Positions 51,451 through 61,194 of a DNA stretch of 64,000 bases are shown here, piece after piece. A program made the position numbers and the translations under genes. The notes under the pieces are model-generated. The model did no database searches and was not told the DNA's origin. It worked only from the letters and a program-made list of their open reading frames with translations. This stretch comes from Chryseobacterium gleum (lineage in GTDB: Bacteria; Bacteroidota; Bacteroidia; Flavobacteriales_D; Crocinitomicaceae): contig CAMDFX010000001.1 of assembly GCA_945897805.1 (NCBI GenBank), forward strand, positions 372,001 through 436,000. Direction: 5' to 3'. Position 1 is the first letter of the stretch. Each line of letters opens with the position of its first letter.

Positions 51451-53415
51451 TTAATTTTTCAATATTTTTCTAATCGTTTGACTTCCATCAACACTTGTTA
51501 TTTGCATTAAATATAAACCTTTTACCTCTTTCGTTAGGTCAAGCTGGATATTTTTATCGAAGTTTTTCTGTGCAATAATGCGACCTTTTGTGTCCAAAAT
51601 ATCAACTTTGTAATCCCCAGGTTTTTTGACTGAAATCGTAAATAATCCATTGTTTGGATTAGGAAAAATTTCGATTAATTCTTCTTTGGAAAGCTCCTCG
51701 TTTGAGGCCAGAAACGCATTGTCATAAACGATTGAACCCACTCGGTTTATAATCCAATTATTTGGATCTACACTCGAAACATTCAACATAGAACTCATAT
51801 TTTGTATCACAAAGTTTTCATCATTGGATTGAATATCAAAACGAATGGTCGTATCTGGTAAAAATGTTCGTGAGAATCTAATTTCCAACGGATTTGTGAA
51901 TGTTGGAGTTACATTTGGTCTTGAGGTTGAATGCGTTATTTTCAACTGCAAATCACCACCAATGTTGTTCCAAACGACAGAATAAGTAGGGAAACCTTCA
52001 CCAAAATACCACTCTTCAAAATTAGCGGTATAGTCCACGCCTGTAGCATTTTCTAAGGCAGTTTTTACATCTAAGCCAATGGCAACACTGTCTGAAAATT
52101 CATTCAAATAACTCTTTAGGCCTTGAAAAAATAGGGCGTCATTATTCGCTAAGAATCTCATTGTATGAACAATTGCAGCTCCTTTATCGTAAACCAAACG
52201 GCTAGAAAAAATTGCTCCTTCATTCAGACTATCGAGCACCCAAACGCTTCCTCCAGGTTGTTGCATGATGTTATCGTGGCGAGTAGCCATGTCTGTACTT
52301 TCTTCAGAAGGATACAAATTTTCTAACATGATATATTCAGCATAAGAAGCAAATCCTTCATTCACCCAAATATCCGCCCACGAAGCGCAAGTAACTTTAT
52401 CACCAAACCATTGATGCGCTAGTTCGTGAGATGTCAATGTTTTTTCGAAAAACCCTTGTGTTGTCATCGTTTGATGCTCCATTCCACCACCCAAAGGCGC
52501 CATGCAATGACCATATTTTTCATCTGCATAGGGATAAAGTCCGAAAACCTCAGAAAAGAGTTCCATGAAGTCTACAGTTTCGTCAATTTCAGCTTGAAAA
52601 TTGGGCAAAGTTTGAGGATTATTGTAAATGAAATTTTGAATTAAAATTGGATTTGTTGCGCCAATTGGATTTGCATATACGTTGTATTCTACATATTCCG
52701 CAATCGCTACCGAAACCAAATAGTAATCAATTGGATGGCGGTGTTTCCATTCATACCTTGATTTACCGTTTCCTAGATCGACAATGTTTTCCAAAACGCC
52801 ATTTGAACCAGCTTTGCAGCTGGAAGGAACAGTAATTTTGATTGAAACGCTGTCCGCTTTATCTCGCAAAGATTGTTTGCAAGGCCACCATTCATAAGCT
52901 GAAAAAGGTTCACTCAATGACCATGTCACTTGATTTCCCCATGAAGGTGAATTGTCATTTGTCATTCCAGCGCCACCAAGTGGATTCGTCGCTGCAGTAG
53001 GCGGAGTTCCTTGGTAATCGGTCGAAATTATAAAACTATCGCCAGCCAAAATATTCACAGGAACTTTAATGGCAGAACCTTGTCGCAAATAGGGAGTTGA
53101 CAGTCCGTTCAAACGAATTTCGGTGATTGTGAAAGTATTAAAAAGTTCAAACCAAACTGTATCTAAAGCTTCATTTGCAGTACCGTAAATTTCGCCTGTT
53201 CCAGCGATATCAGTGGATAAATTACTCATTTCAACATCCAAAGTATAATAATGAACATTGTATCTTTCCGTCTGAGCAATTTGTGCAACGGTTAAACTAG
53301 CGCTTTTTGAAAGGTTAATTTTAGATTTGAGATTAGAACAACTGTGCTCATTTTTTTGAGAAATTGCATTCAATGAGATAATTACAAAAATGGAGAGAAT
53401 AATTTGTTTTTTCAT
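51451..53415 (-). CDS. M1 family aminopeptidase with T9SS sorting domain
   Basis: A 654-residue secreted zinc aminopeptidase. A signal peptide (1-20, ending NAISQ) is followed by the M1 N-terminal beta domain, then the catalytic domain with the exopeptidase-type motif GGGMEHQTM and the zinc motif HELAHQWFGD, then NEGFASYAEY with the third ligand. The C-terminal 80 residues are a type A T9SS domain (IEIFPNPNNGLFTI, VKGLYLMQITS). The enzyme is thus exported across the outer membrane. The ATG at 53415 starts the signal peptide; the frame runs open to 53466. Confidence 0.93.
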   Translation of the reverse strand: MKKQIILSIFVIISLNAISQKNEHSCSNLKSKINLSKSASLTVAQIAQTERYNVHYYTLDVEMSNLSTDIAGTGEIYGTANEALDTVWFELFNTFTITEIRLNGLSTPYLRQGSAIKVPVNILAGDSFIISTDYQGTPPTAATNPLGGAGMTNDNSPSWGNQVTWSLSEPFSAYEWWPCKQSLRDKADSVSIKITVPSSCKAGSNGVLENIVDLGNGKSRYEWKHRHPIDYYLVSVAIAEYVEYNVYANPIGATNPILIQNFIYNNPQTLPNFQAEIDETVDFMELFSEVFGLYPYADEKYGHCMAPLGGGMEHQTMTTQGFFEKTLTSHELAHQWFGDKVTCASWADIWVNEGFASYAEYIMLENLYPSEESTDMATRHDNIMQQPGGSVWVLDSLNEGAIFSSRLVYDKGAAIVHTMRFLANNDALFFQGLKSYLNEFSDSVAIGLDVKTALENATGVDYTANFEEWYFGEGFPTYSVVWNNIGGDLQLKITHSTSRPNVTPTFTNPLEIRFSRTFLPDTTIRFDIQSNDENFVIQNMSSMLNVSSVDPNNWIINRVGSIVYDNAFLASNEELSKEELIEIFPNPNNGLFTISVKKPGDYKVDILDTKGRIIAQKNFDKNIQLDLTKEVKGLYLMQITSVDGSQTIRKILKN

Positions 53416-53432
53416 TTTAGTTTGTTTGATTT

Positions 53433-53462
53433 CAAAAATAATCAATTGCCTTTTAAAAGCAA
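53433..53462 (-). promoter_or_regulatory. Promoter of the M1 peptidase gene
   Basis: On the minus strand TTG (53462-53460), 19 bases, then TATTTTTG (53440-53433): a full Bacteroidota promoter 17 bases before the ATG at 53415. Confidence 0.6.
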
Positions 53463-53539
53463 TCATTTTGTCTTAATTGTAGAATTTTATATCGATTATT
53501 TAATTTGTTTAATTAGCTAAAACTTCAAAAATTAAGCAA

Positions 53540-53579
53540 AAAAAATCCCTTCACAATTTAATGTGAAAGGAATTTTTTA
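53540..53579 (-). terminator. Terminator after trxB
   Basis: AAAATCCCTTCACA pairs with TGTGAAAGGAATTTT around ATTTAA with one bulge; T tract on the minus strand. Confidence 0.75.
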
Positions 53580-53610
53580 GTTAAATACAATATTAACCTG
53601 AGTTCGATTA

Positions 53611-54561
53611 TTAATGACCTTTTGCGGCCAAGTATCTTTCTGCATCTAAAGCTGCCATGCAACCTGTTCCTGCTGCAGTGATTGCTTGTCTATATTTTTT
53701 ATCTGCGGCATCTCCAGCTACAAAAACACCTTCTACATTGGTCAAAGAAGTTCCAGGTTGCTCATATTTGATGTATCCTGTTTCATCCAAGTGGATGTAA
53801 TCCGCAAAAATGTCTGTATTCGGTTTGTGACCAATAGCGACAAAAAATCCTGTACATGGAATGGTTTTTTCCTCACCAGTCTTACTGTTTTTAACCAATG
53901 CGCCAGTCACACCATTTCCATCGCCTAAAACTTCAACAGTATCTGTGTTAAATAGAATTTCAATATTTGGGGTGTTTTTTACTCTTTCCGCCATGATTTT
54001 TGAAGCCCTGAATTCTTCCTTGCGCACCAACATGGTAACTTTCGTACAAAGTTTCGACAAATAGTGGGCTTCCTCGCAAGCTGAATCTCCTGCGCCAACA
54101 ATCACTGTTTCTTGTCCGCGGTAGAAAAATCCATCACAAACCGCACAGGCAGAAACGCCACCGCCTAATTCTAAATATTTTTGTTCAGAAGGTAATCCCA
54201 AATATTTTGCAGTTGCACCGGTTGAAATAATCACTGTTTCTGCATGAATTTCTTTTCCATCGTCAGCCCAACATTTATGGATTTCTCCAGAAAAATCAAC
54301 TTTTGTAATAAATCCAAATCTTACGTCAGTTTCAAATCTTTTGGCTTGAGATTCTAATTCAACCATCATTTCCGGACCTGAAATTCCATTTGGATATCCT
54401 GGGAAATTTTCTACCTCGTTTGTTGTTGTCAATTGTCCTCCTGGTTGCATGCCTTGATACATTACAGGATGCATATCAGCTCTAGCAGCATAGATTGCAG
54501 CTGTATAGCCTGCTGGACCAGAACCGATTATAAGGCACTTTACGTTCTCGATATTACTCAT
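53611..54561 (-). CDS. trxB: Thioredoxin-disulfide reductase
   Basis: A 316-residue flavoenzyme passing electrons from NADPH to thioredoxin. The FAD motif is CLIIGSGPAGYTAAIYAARA; the redox-active pair is in CAVCDGFFYRGQ (CxxC about residue 137); the NADPH motif is VIVGAGDSACEEAHYLSKL; the C-terminal motif is GVFVAGDAADKKYRQAITAA. Length is standard. It has its own promoter (54580-54587) and terminator. It can supply reducing power to the glutathione-peroxidase-family enzyme at 42636. Confidence 0.96.
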   Translation of the reverse strand: MSNIENVKCLIIGSGPAGYTAAIYAARADMHPVMYQGMQPGGQLTTTNEVENFPGYPNGISGPEMMVELESQAKRFETDVRFGFITKVDFSGEIHKCWADDGKEIHAETVIISTGATAKYLGLPSEQKYLELGGGVSACAVCDGFFYRGQETVIVGAGDSACEEAHYLSKLCTKVTMLVRKEEFRASKIMAERVKNTPNIEILFNTDTVEVLGDGNGVTGALVKNSKTGEEKTIPCTGFFVAIGHKPNTDIFADYIHLDETGYIKYEQPGTSLTNVEGVFVAGDAADKKYRQAITAAGTGCMAALDAERYLAAKGH

Positions 54562-54579
54562 TTTGTATTTGTTTGTCAA

Positions 54580-54587
54580 CAAAAATA
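54580..54587 (-). promoter_or_regulatory. Promoter -7 box for trxB
   Basis: The minus strand reads TATTTTTG, a full TAnnTTTG match 18 bases before the ATG at 54561; it supports this start over the one at 54582. Confidence 0.5.
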
Positions 54588-54714
54588 AGGTTTTTTTGAC
54601 GATTTTGAATCGATTTTGATCAATCTAAATTTTATGTAGGAATGTAATAATTGAAGAAATTAGTATTTCGAGAAATGTCTAGCAAAAAATAAAAAATCTT
54701 ATTTCTTCTTTAGG

Positions 54715-54745
54715 TTTGATATTCCATAAAAGAAGCGTAATTTTG
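54715..54745 (+). promoter_or_regulatory. Promoter of the SF2 helicase gene
   Basis: TTTG (54715-54718), 19 bases, then TAATTTTG (54738-54745): a textbook Bacteroidota promoter 22 bases before the ATG at 54768. Confidence 0.65.
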
Positions 54746-54767
54746 TACCCCAATTTTGACACAGACA

Positions 54768-56279
54768 ATGATAGATATTGAACTTTATGAAGCCAAGAAA
54801 TTATATCCATTCCAAGAAAAGACAGTCAAAAATATATTGTCAGAATTAGAGGAAAATGGTGCTAATTTTAATCTATTGTTTCAATTACCAACTGGTGGTG
54901 GAAAAACGGTAATTTTCTCAGAAATTGCCAAAAGCTATATTGCGAAATGGGGTAAAAAAGTGCTGATTCTTACCCACAGAATCGAATTGTCTGTGCAAAC
55001 ATCCAAGCAACTTAGCGCCATAGGTGTTGAAAACAAGGTTATTAACAGCGATGTTAAAAAACTAGAAGATAGTGAAGATTTTGATTGCTACATTGCGATG
55101 GTGGAAACACTTAACAATCGTTTACACGAAAATGAAAATTTTATTGAAGGTGTCGGTTTGGTGATTGTTGATGAAGCTCATTACAATAGTTTTCGTAAAA
55201 TATTTCAATATTATCAATCAGCGAATATTTTAGGTGTTACCGCAACGCCCTTGAGCTCCAATAAAGCTTTGCCGTTAAACGATAATTACAATAAATTATT
55301 GGTTGGTGAATGTATCTCATCTTTAATTGAAAGTGGTTATTTGTCCGATGCAGAAACGTTTACTTATGATGTGAATTTACATGGATTAAAAATTGGTTCA
55401 AATGGAGATTTCACTGTTAGCAGTTCGGAAATGGTTTATGGAAACTTTTTCATGCAAGAAAAATTACTTTTTGCATACGAAGAAGTAGCGGTTGGAAACA
55501 AAACTTTGATTTTTAATTCAGGAATTGAAACTTCCATCAGAGTGGAAGAAACTTTTAAAAAGCGAGGCTATAAAATACGTCACTTGGATTCAACTTTTAG
55601 TGATAAAGACAGAAAGGATGTGCTGGAATGGTTCAAAGTTACACCAGATGCGATTTTGAGTTCAGTAGGAATTCTAACTACTGGTTTTGATGAACCTACA
55701 GTGGAAACAATTATTCTAAATCGCGCAACTCGATCTTTGACTTTGTATCACCAAATGATTGGAAGAGGTTCTAGAAAATTGCCAAATAAAAGTCAATTTA
55801 AGTTGATTGATTTGGGTAATAACGTGCGAAGATTTGGTTTTTGGCAAGATTTTATCAATTGGCAAGATGCTTTCCGTTTTCCAGATAGGTTCTTAGAATC
55901 AAGACTTTCAGAAGGTGATGATTTAGAATTTGAAGTGGTTTATGAGTTTAATAGAATGGCACGCGAACGCATGGATGTTGAATTGTTAGATAGTTTCAAT
56001 ATGAAAGACGTTTATTATGCCTATTTAGACAAAAGTGTGAAAGGTAAATTGGCAGTTGATGATTCATTAGAAAATCATTTTCAGGTAATCGTTAAGGCTG
56101 CTGCAGATTTTTATGATGGTTTAGAGCTTCTCGAAATGTTGACGGAACACATTGAATATCGTTTGAAGCAATATACCAAATGCATCGCCAAAAGTACACC
56201 AAATTATTTCAAATATTTGATGGAAACTTACATTAGACAATTACGCCAAAAGCTCAGAGAAAATTTGGAAGACGACTAA
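54768..56279 (+). CDS. SF2 DEAD/DEAH-box helicase, RadD/restriction-type
   Basis: A 503-residue helicase. Motif I LPTGGGKTVIF near residue 48, motif II VIVDEAHYNSF, motif III GVTATPLSS, and motif VI HQMIGRGSRK with GILTTGFDEPTVE before it. The core ends near residue 370. The C-terminal 130 residues (DAFRFPDRFLESRLSEGDDL and RMARERMDVELLDS) have no domain I recognise. The closest known family is RadD/YejH-like. It has its own promoter and no linked nuclease, so restriction use is unlikely. Confidence 0.8.
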   Translation: MIDIELYEAKKLYPFQEKTVKNILSELEENGANFNLLFQLPTGGGKTVIFSEIAKSYIAKWGKKVLILTHRIELSVQTSKQLSAIGVENKVINSDVKKLEDSEDFDCYIAMVETLNNRLHENENFIEGVGLVIVDEAHYNSFRKIFQYYQSANILGVTATPLSSNKALPLNDNYNKLLVGECISSLIESGYLSDAETFTYDVNLHGLKIGSNGDFTVSSSEMVYGNFFMQEKLLFAYEEVAVGNKTLIFNSGIETSIRVEETFKKRGYKIRHLDSTFSDKDRKDVLEWFKVTPDAILSSVGILTTGFDEPTVETIILNRATRSLTLYHQMIGRGSRKLPNKSQFKLIDLGNNVRRFGFWQDFINWQDAFRFPDRFLESRLSEGDDLEFEVVYEFNRMARERMDVELLDSFNMKDVYYAYLDKSVKGKLAVDDSLENHFQVIVKAAADFYDGLELLEMLTEHIEYRLKQYTKCIAKSTPNYFKYLMETYIRQLRQKLRENLEDD

Positions 56280-56305
56280 AATTTTGCTTCTAAAATCAAA
56301 TTAAA

Positions 56306-56932
56306 TCAATAGGTTTTTGTAATTGTCACTGTATCAAACGGAATCGTTGTTATTGATTCAATTCCTTGATTTATTGTGTTTACTACATTGTAATAATAGG
56401 AATATGTTGTGTTTGCATCATTGACACAATAAAATGTTGTATCCACAAGTCCAACGAGTGTATGTGTTTCTTGAGGGCAACATTCACTGCAACCTACTTT
56501 TCCATCTTGTTTATTGAATGTCAAACCATCACCTATTGTAGCTGGTGCAACATTTGTAAATACCAATTTCACCCATGATTTAGCAGTAGTTGAATAGCTT
56601 CTTTCCAAGGCACTTTCAGTTGAAAAATCCGAGAAACTAATGTCTTGATCAATAGAAAAATAGTTTGTTTTGTCAACCGTCAAAACGTATTTTTCTACTT
56701 TTTCTCTCGCAAATGTAAAGCTGTAATTTCCATCTGTTCCGAGTACTGCTGAACCAAGGACTTTTGGCGTACTTCCACCGATTGGAATTTGCGTTAAGGT
56801 AACTGTTGCTCCAGTTAAGCCGCCACTGAAAGTAGCATCGGAAATCGTTCCTTTTAAAGTGAAATCAATATTGTCTTTTTTACATGAAAAAAACATGGAA
56901 ATCAATAAAGTCAAAAGTGCAATTCTTCTCAT
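56306..56932 (-). CDS. Lipoprotein with beta-sandwich (carboxypeptidase-regulatory-like) domain
   Basis: A 208-residue lipoprotein. Signal peptide to lipobox MFFSC (Cys17). Residues about 22-95 resemble a carboxypeptidase-regulatory-like beta-sandwich: LKGTISDATFSGGLTGATVT with GTDGNYSFTFAREKVEKYVL. A C-terminal part has a Cys cluster KVGCSECCPQE. The ATG at 56932 gives a clean lipoprotein signal; the frame runs open to 57025. Surface location is likely; function unknown. Confidence 0.7.
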   Translation of the reverse strand: MRRIALLTLLISMFFSCKKDNIDFTLKGTISDATFSGGLTGATVTLTQIPIGGSTPKVLGSAVLGTDGNYSFTFAREKVEKYVLTVDKTNYFSIDQDISFSDFSTESALERSYSTTAKSWVKLVFTNVAPATIGDGLTFNKQDGKVGCSECCPQETHTLVGLVDTTFYCVNDANTTYSYYYNVVNTINQGIESITTIPFDTVTITKTY

Positions 56933-57060
56933 TGGGCTAATTTTTAAACAAAGTAACGAAATAATTCGGATGAAAGTAAGTGTTTTCGATGATGCATTTC
57001 TAAAATAATTGGAAGAGAATTCCAAATTAAAGAAACGTCGGCTAAAGAAATCAGTATACT

Positions 57061-58308
57061 TTACCTCGGAGTTGGTCTAAATATTCCTTTCTCATTCAGA
57101 AATAAAATACATGCTTCATTGTTATGATTGCAGCCTAAAATTTTCGATTCTTCAGGAAATTCTGGGTAAGTGACTCTTCCGCCCAAAGCGATTCTGCCGT
57201 CAGTCAATTGAATTGCACAATGAAATTCTGAACTTGTTGGTTTTGCTGTCATTGCCAAAGGAGTCAAATCTGCATCTGGCGAATCTTTGGCGTTCATTTC
57301 ATCTGACATTACAATTTTCAAGGAATCATCTAAAATAACCCAATTTCCTTTGCTGATGATGAATAGACGATCGTAAACTTGAAAATGTGTTCCGTACAAA
57401 ATTGTATTCCCATTTTTTAATAATAATTGACCGTTTGATTTAATATTGTCAATTTTTGTCTCACCAATTAAATTTCCTTTCTTGTCAAATTTCCAAATTT
57501 GTGTCCAGCAAGTTCCCATTTTGCTATTTCGATAACCTGCTGAGAAAAGCACATGGTTGTTTTTGTCAAGACTAATTTTTAGGTTTTCAAAGGTTTTGTC
57601 AATTTTGGGAAATTTTGTCCATCTTTCATTCCCAAGTGAATCAAAAGCATAGACAAATGGGGTGATTGAATCATCAACGACCTTAATTCCAGTTACAAAA
57701 AAGTTTTTATTTTTATCCAAAATTGCATTCATACACATTTCAGTGTATTTTGATTCATGAATGCTAAAAGGTGTTGAAGAATGGGTTTCGTTGGGTGTTT
57801 TAATGAAATTTAAGTTGAAAATTTTAGTTCCTGCTTTTCTAACAGATTGAATGATAAAAGTATGTGTTTTTGAGTAAGGTAGAACATCACCATAAACCAC
57901 TGAATTTTCATTTGTAATTGATTCAAAAGTTGCTTTTGTATCTTTCCCAATGGTTTGCGCATACATTTTCGAAATTCCACCAACAGTATTATTCATCCCG
58001 TAAAGTCTATTTGTAGCAGCATTGATTGGAATTATTTTCTTTGCATTATTGACCTCGTTTTTGAAATGTATTTTTCGAACTAATTGCCCTTTATTATTCA
58101 TTTCCAACAAGAAAGGCGAAGTTTTAGCTAGGTTTTCGTCTTTCGCTTCACCAAGTAAAATCAATTTTTTACCTGCTGTTTCCTGCATGTCCTTGATTTG
58201 TTTGTGAATCATTCCAGGAACTGTGTCTTTCAAAAGGACAAAACCTAATTGACTGAAAGATATATTACTAGTAAGTAAAATGAGAAGAAAAATACAAAAA
58301 TGTTTCAT
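57061..58308 (-). CDS. Secreted protein, probably a beta-propeller
   Basis: A 415-residue protein with a signal peptide (residues 1-20, ending SFSQ). The rest is a series of beta-rich blocks of about 45 residues with patterns such as DKNKNFFVTGIKVVDDSI, LDKNNHVLFSAGYRNS and GRIALGGRVTYPEFPEES, like blades of a propeller. No lipobox and no sorting domain is seen, so it may stay in the periplasm. I do not recognise the family. Confidence 0.6.
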   Translation of the reverse strand: MKHFCIFLLILLTSNISFSQLGFVLLKDTVPGMIHKQIKDMQETAGKKLILLGEAKDENLAKTSPFLLEMNNKGQLVRKIHFKNEVNNAKKIIPINAATNRLYGMNNTVGGISKMYAQTIGKDTKATFESITNENSVVYGDVLPYSKTHTFIIQSVRKAGTKIFNLNFIKTPNETHSSTPFSIHESKYTEMCMNAILDKNKNFFVTGIKVVDDSITPFVYAFDSLGNERWTKFPKIDKTFENLKISLDKNNHVLFSAGYRNSKMGTCWTQIWKFDKKGNLIGETKIDNIKSNGQLLLKNGNTILYGTHFQVYDRLFIISKGNWVILDDSLKIVMSDEMNAKDSPDADLTPLAMTAKPTSSEFHCAIQLTDGRIALGGRVTYPEFPEESKILGCNHNNEACILFLNEKGIFRPTPR

Positions 58309-58381
58309 GGCAATAACTTATAGGGTAAAAGTAGTTTAATCATTTGAAATGATTATTTTTTTTTAGAATCCTTTTTACAAA

Positions 58382-58412
58382 AAAAAACGCAGCACTAAAA
58401 GTAGCTGCGTTT
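58382..58412 (-). terminator. Terminator after valS
   Basis: AAACGCAGC (58385-58393) and GCTGCGTTT (58404-58412) form a 9-bp stem with a 10-base loop; on the minus strand a long T run follows. Confidence 0.85.
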
Positions 58413-58430
58413 GATTATATCGAGATTGAA

Positions 58431-61058
58431 TTATTCTAAACCTGCTAATTTCTCTTCCAAAATAGCTATTTTTTGTCGTGCATCAGCCTCTTTTTTACGT
58501 TCATTATCCAAAACTTGCTCAGGAGCGCCAGCAACGAATTTTTCATTTTGCAATTTTTTCATTACTGAATTTAAAAATCCTTGCGTGTATATCAATTCTT
58601 CTTCTAATTTTTCGCGTTCGGCTTCTAAATTAATATTGTCACCAAATGGGATGAAATATTCGTTTGAATTTACCAAAAATGAATAGGCATTGTTGATTTT
58701 ATCAGACACATATTCCAACTGACTCAAATTTCCCATTTTGATAATCACAGCATCAAAGCTTGCATCCGATTCTTGGTTTTTCTTCACAAACAAATCCATT
58801 TTGATTTTGGTCGCGATGTTATTTTGCTTGCGAATATTTCGAATATTGGTGATTATTTCTTCCGCTTTCGAGAATTCTTTCAACACTTTTTCATCTCTCT
58901 TTTCTATCGCTGGCCAAGTTGCAATGATGATGTCTTCACCTGCTTTGCGCCCGCGAATCAAATGCCAAATTTCTTCAGCAATAAATGGTGTAAATGGTTG
59001 AATGATTCTTAAAATTTTCTCAAAAAATCCTTTTGTTGCTTCCAGCGTAAGCGCATCAATTGGTTGCTCATAACCAGGTTTTATCATCTCTAAATACCAA
59101 GAGCAGAAATCGTCCCAAACCAATTTGTAGGTGCACATCAGCGCTTCAGAAATTCTGAATTTGTCAAAAGAATCATTGATTTCAGCCAATTGATGATTAA
59201 ATTTCGTGTCAAACCACTCAATCGCTTTGATAGAGGCTTTTGGCTGTTCAATGTCGCGCACTTCCCAATTGCTCACTAAACGAAATGCATTCCAAATTTT
59301 ATTGGTAAAGTTTCTTCCTTGCTCACATTGACTTGTATCGAAAGGCAAATCGTTTCCTGCTGGAGAAGAAATTAATATTCCCATTCTCACGCCATCAGCA
59401 CCAAATTTTTCAACCAATTCAATTGGATCTGGAGAATTTCCAAGTGATTTAGACATTTTTCGGCCTAATTTATCACGAACAATTCCTGTATAATAAACAT
59501 TTTTGAAAGGAATATCGCCCAAATATTCATATCCAGCGATAATCATTCTCGCCACCCAGAAAAACATAATTTCTGGTGCTGTTACCAAATCATTGGTTGG
59601 ATAATAGTATTTTATTTCTTCATTTCCAGGACGAGTCAAACCATTGAAAACCGATATTGGCCACAACCAGCTTGAAAACCAAGTATCTAAAACATCTTCA
59701 TCTTGTTTCAATTCTGAAGCAGAAATTGTTCTTCCTGTTTTTTCTGAAGCAATAGCAATCGCTTCTTCAATTGTTTTGGCAACCACATAATCATTTGGTC
59801 CAGTGCCAAAATACCATGCAGGAATTTGATGTCCCCACCAAAGTTGGCGAGAAATACACCAATCTTTCACGTTTTCCATCCAATGGCGATAGGTGTTTTT
59901 GAACTTTTCAGGATGAAAATTGATATTTCCGTTCATTACATTATCTAAAGCAGGTTGCGCCAATTCTTTCATGCTCACAAACCATTGCAAAGATAATTTA
60001 GGCTCAATCACCGCATCTGTTCTTTCAGAAAAACCAATTTTATTGATGTGGTCTTCAGTTTTTACTAAATAACCTTTGTCGTATAATTCCTTTTCAATTG
60101 CTTTTCGAACGTCAAAACGATCTTGGCCAGCGTAATGCAAACCTAATTCGTTCAATGTTCCATTGTCGTTGAAAATATCTAATGTTTCTAAATTGTGTTT
60201 TTTACCAAGTTCGTAATCATTTGTATCATGCGCCGGTGTAACTTTCAAACAGCCCGTTCCAAACTCCATGTCCACATATTCATCTTGGATAATTGGAATT
60301 ACACGATTTGAAATAGGAACGATGGCTTGCTTTCCATGCAAATGTTTGAATCGATCATCATTTGGATTGATACAAATCGCAGTATCGCCCAAAATAGTTT
60401 CGGGACGAGTAGTGGCAATTGTTAACCATTCATCTTCGCTTCCTGCAATTTTATATCGAACGTAAAATAATTTCGAATTAACTTCCTTGTGAATTACTTC
60501 TTCATCAGACAATGCAGTCAAAGCTTCAGGGTCCCAATTGACCATGCGCACACTTCGATATATTTTACCTTTTTTATACAAGTCAATAAAAACATCTAAA
60601 ACTGATTGAGAATATTCTGGATCCATAGTGAAGCTCGTTCTTTCCCAATCGCAAGAGCAACCCAATTTTTTCAATTGTTCCAAAATAATTCCGCCGTGTT
60701 TGTCCTTCCATTCAAAAGCGTGCTTCAAGAATTCGTCGCGCGTAAGATCAGATTTTTTGATTCCTTCTTTGCGCAATTTTTGAACAACTTTGGCTTCTGT
60801 TGCAATAGACGCGTGATCCGTTCCTGGAATCCAGCAGGCATTTTTGCCAAGCATTCTTGCACGACGAACCAACACATCTTGAATCGTATTGTTGAGCATG
60901 TGTCCCATGTGCAGAATTCCTGTTACGTTTGGCGGAGGAATGACGACGGTATAAGCTTCTCGACCATCTGGTTCAGAATGAAAATAACCTTTTTCCATCC
61001 AGTAAGCATACCACTTTTCCTCTGCCTTTACAGGCTCATACATTTTTGGGATTTCCAT
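58431..61058 (-). CDS. valS: Valyl-tRNA synthetase
   Basis: An 875-residue class I synthetase that loads valine on tRNA-Val. The ATP site has [16 protein letters not shown] (HIGH motif as HMGH) near residue 45 and [14 protein letters not shown] (KMSKS). The editing domain (about 175-340) has [14 protein letters not shown]. The C-terminal coiled coil (about 805-875) is rich in Glu and Lys. The ATG at 61058 gives the family start [20 protein letters not shown]; an extension to 61118 is unlikely. Confidence 0.96.
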   Translation of the reverse strand: MEIPKMYEPVKAEEKWYAYWMEKGYFHSEPDGREAYTVVIPPPNVTGILHMGHMLNNTIQDVLVRRARMLGKNACWIPGTDHASIATEAKVVQKLRKEGIKKSDLTRDEFLKHAFEWKDKHGGIILEQLKKLGCSCDWERTSFTMDPEYSQSVLDVFIDLYKKGKIYRSVRMVNWDPEALTALSDEEVIHKEVNSKLFYVRYKIAGSEDEWLTIATTRPETILGDTAICINPNDDRFKHLHGKQAIVPISNRVIPIIQDEYVDMEFGTGCLKVTPAHDTNDYELGKKHNLETLDIFNDNGTLNELGLHYAGQDRFDVRKAIEKELYDKGYLVKTEDHINKIGFSERTDAVIEPKLSLQWFVSMKELAQPALDNVMNGNINFHPEKFKNTYRHWMENVKDWCISRQLWWGHQIPAWYFGTGPNDYVVAKTIEEAIAIASEKTGRTISASELKQDEDVLDTWFSSWLWPISVFNGLTRPGNEEIKYYYPTNDLVTAPEIMFFWVARMIIAGYEYLGDIPFKNVYYTGIVRDKLGRKMSKSLGNSPDPIELVEKFGADGVRMGILISSPAGNDLPFDTSQCEQGRNFTNKIWNAFRLVSNWEVRDIEQPKASIKAIEWFDTKFNHQLAEINDSFDKFRISEALMCTYKLVWDDFCSWYLEMIKPGYEQPIDALTLEATKGFFEKILRIIQPFTPFIAEEIWHLIRGRKAGEDIIIATWPAIEKRDEKVLKEFSKAEEIITNIRNIRKQNNIATKIKMDLFVKKNQESDASFDAVIIKMGNLSQLEYVSDKINNAYSFLVNSNEYFIPFGDNINLEAEREKLEEELIYTQGFLNSVMKKLQNEKFVAGAPEQVLDNERKKEADARQKIAILEEKLAGLE

Positions 61059-61194
61059 GATTTTTGTAAATTTTTGAGTGTAAAGATAAGGAGAATTTTG
61101 TGAAACTTGGTGAGTCAATTGTCATTAGTAATGAACCTAAAAGCAACCATGAATTAATTGAAGTTCTTTTTATTATAGCTGCTTTATTTTTGAA

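Noticed and set aside
54768-56279. The SF2 helicase as a type I or III restriction subunit.
   Set aside because: There is no linked Mod or specificity gene, and the length and own promoter suit a stand-alone RadD-like helicase.
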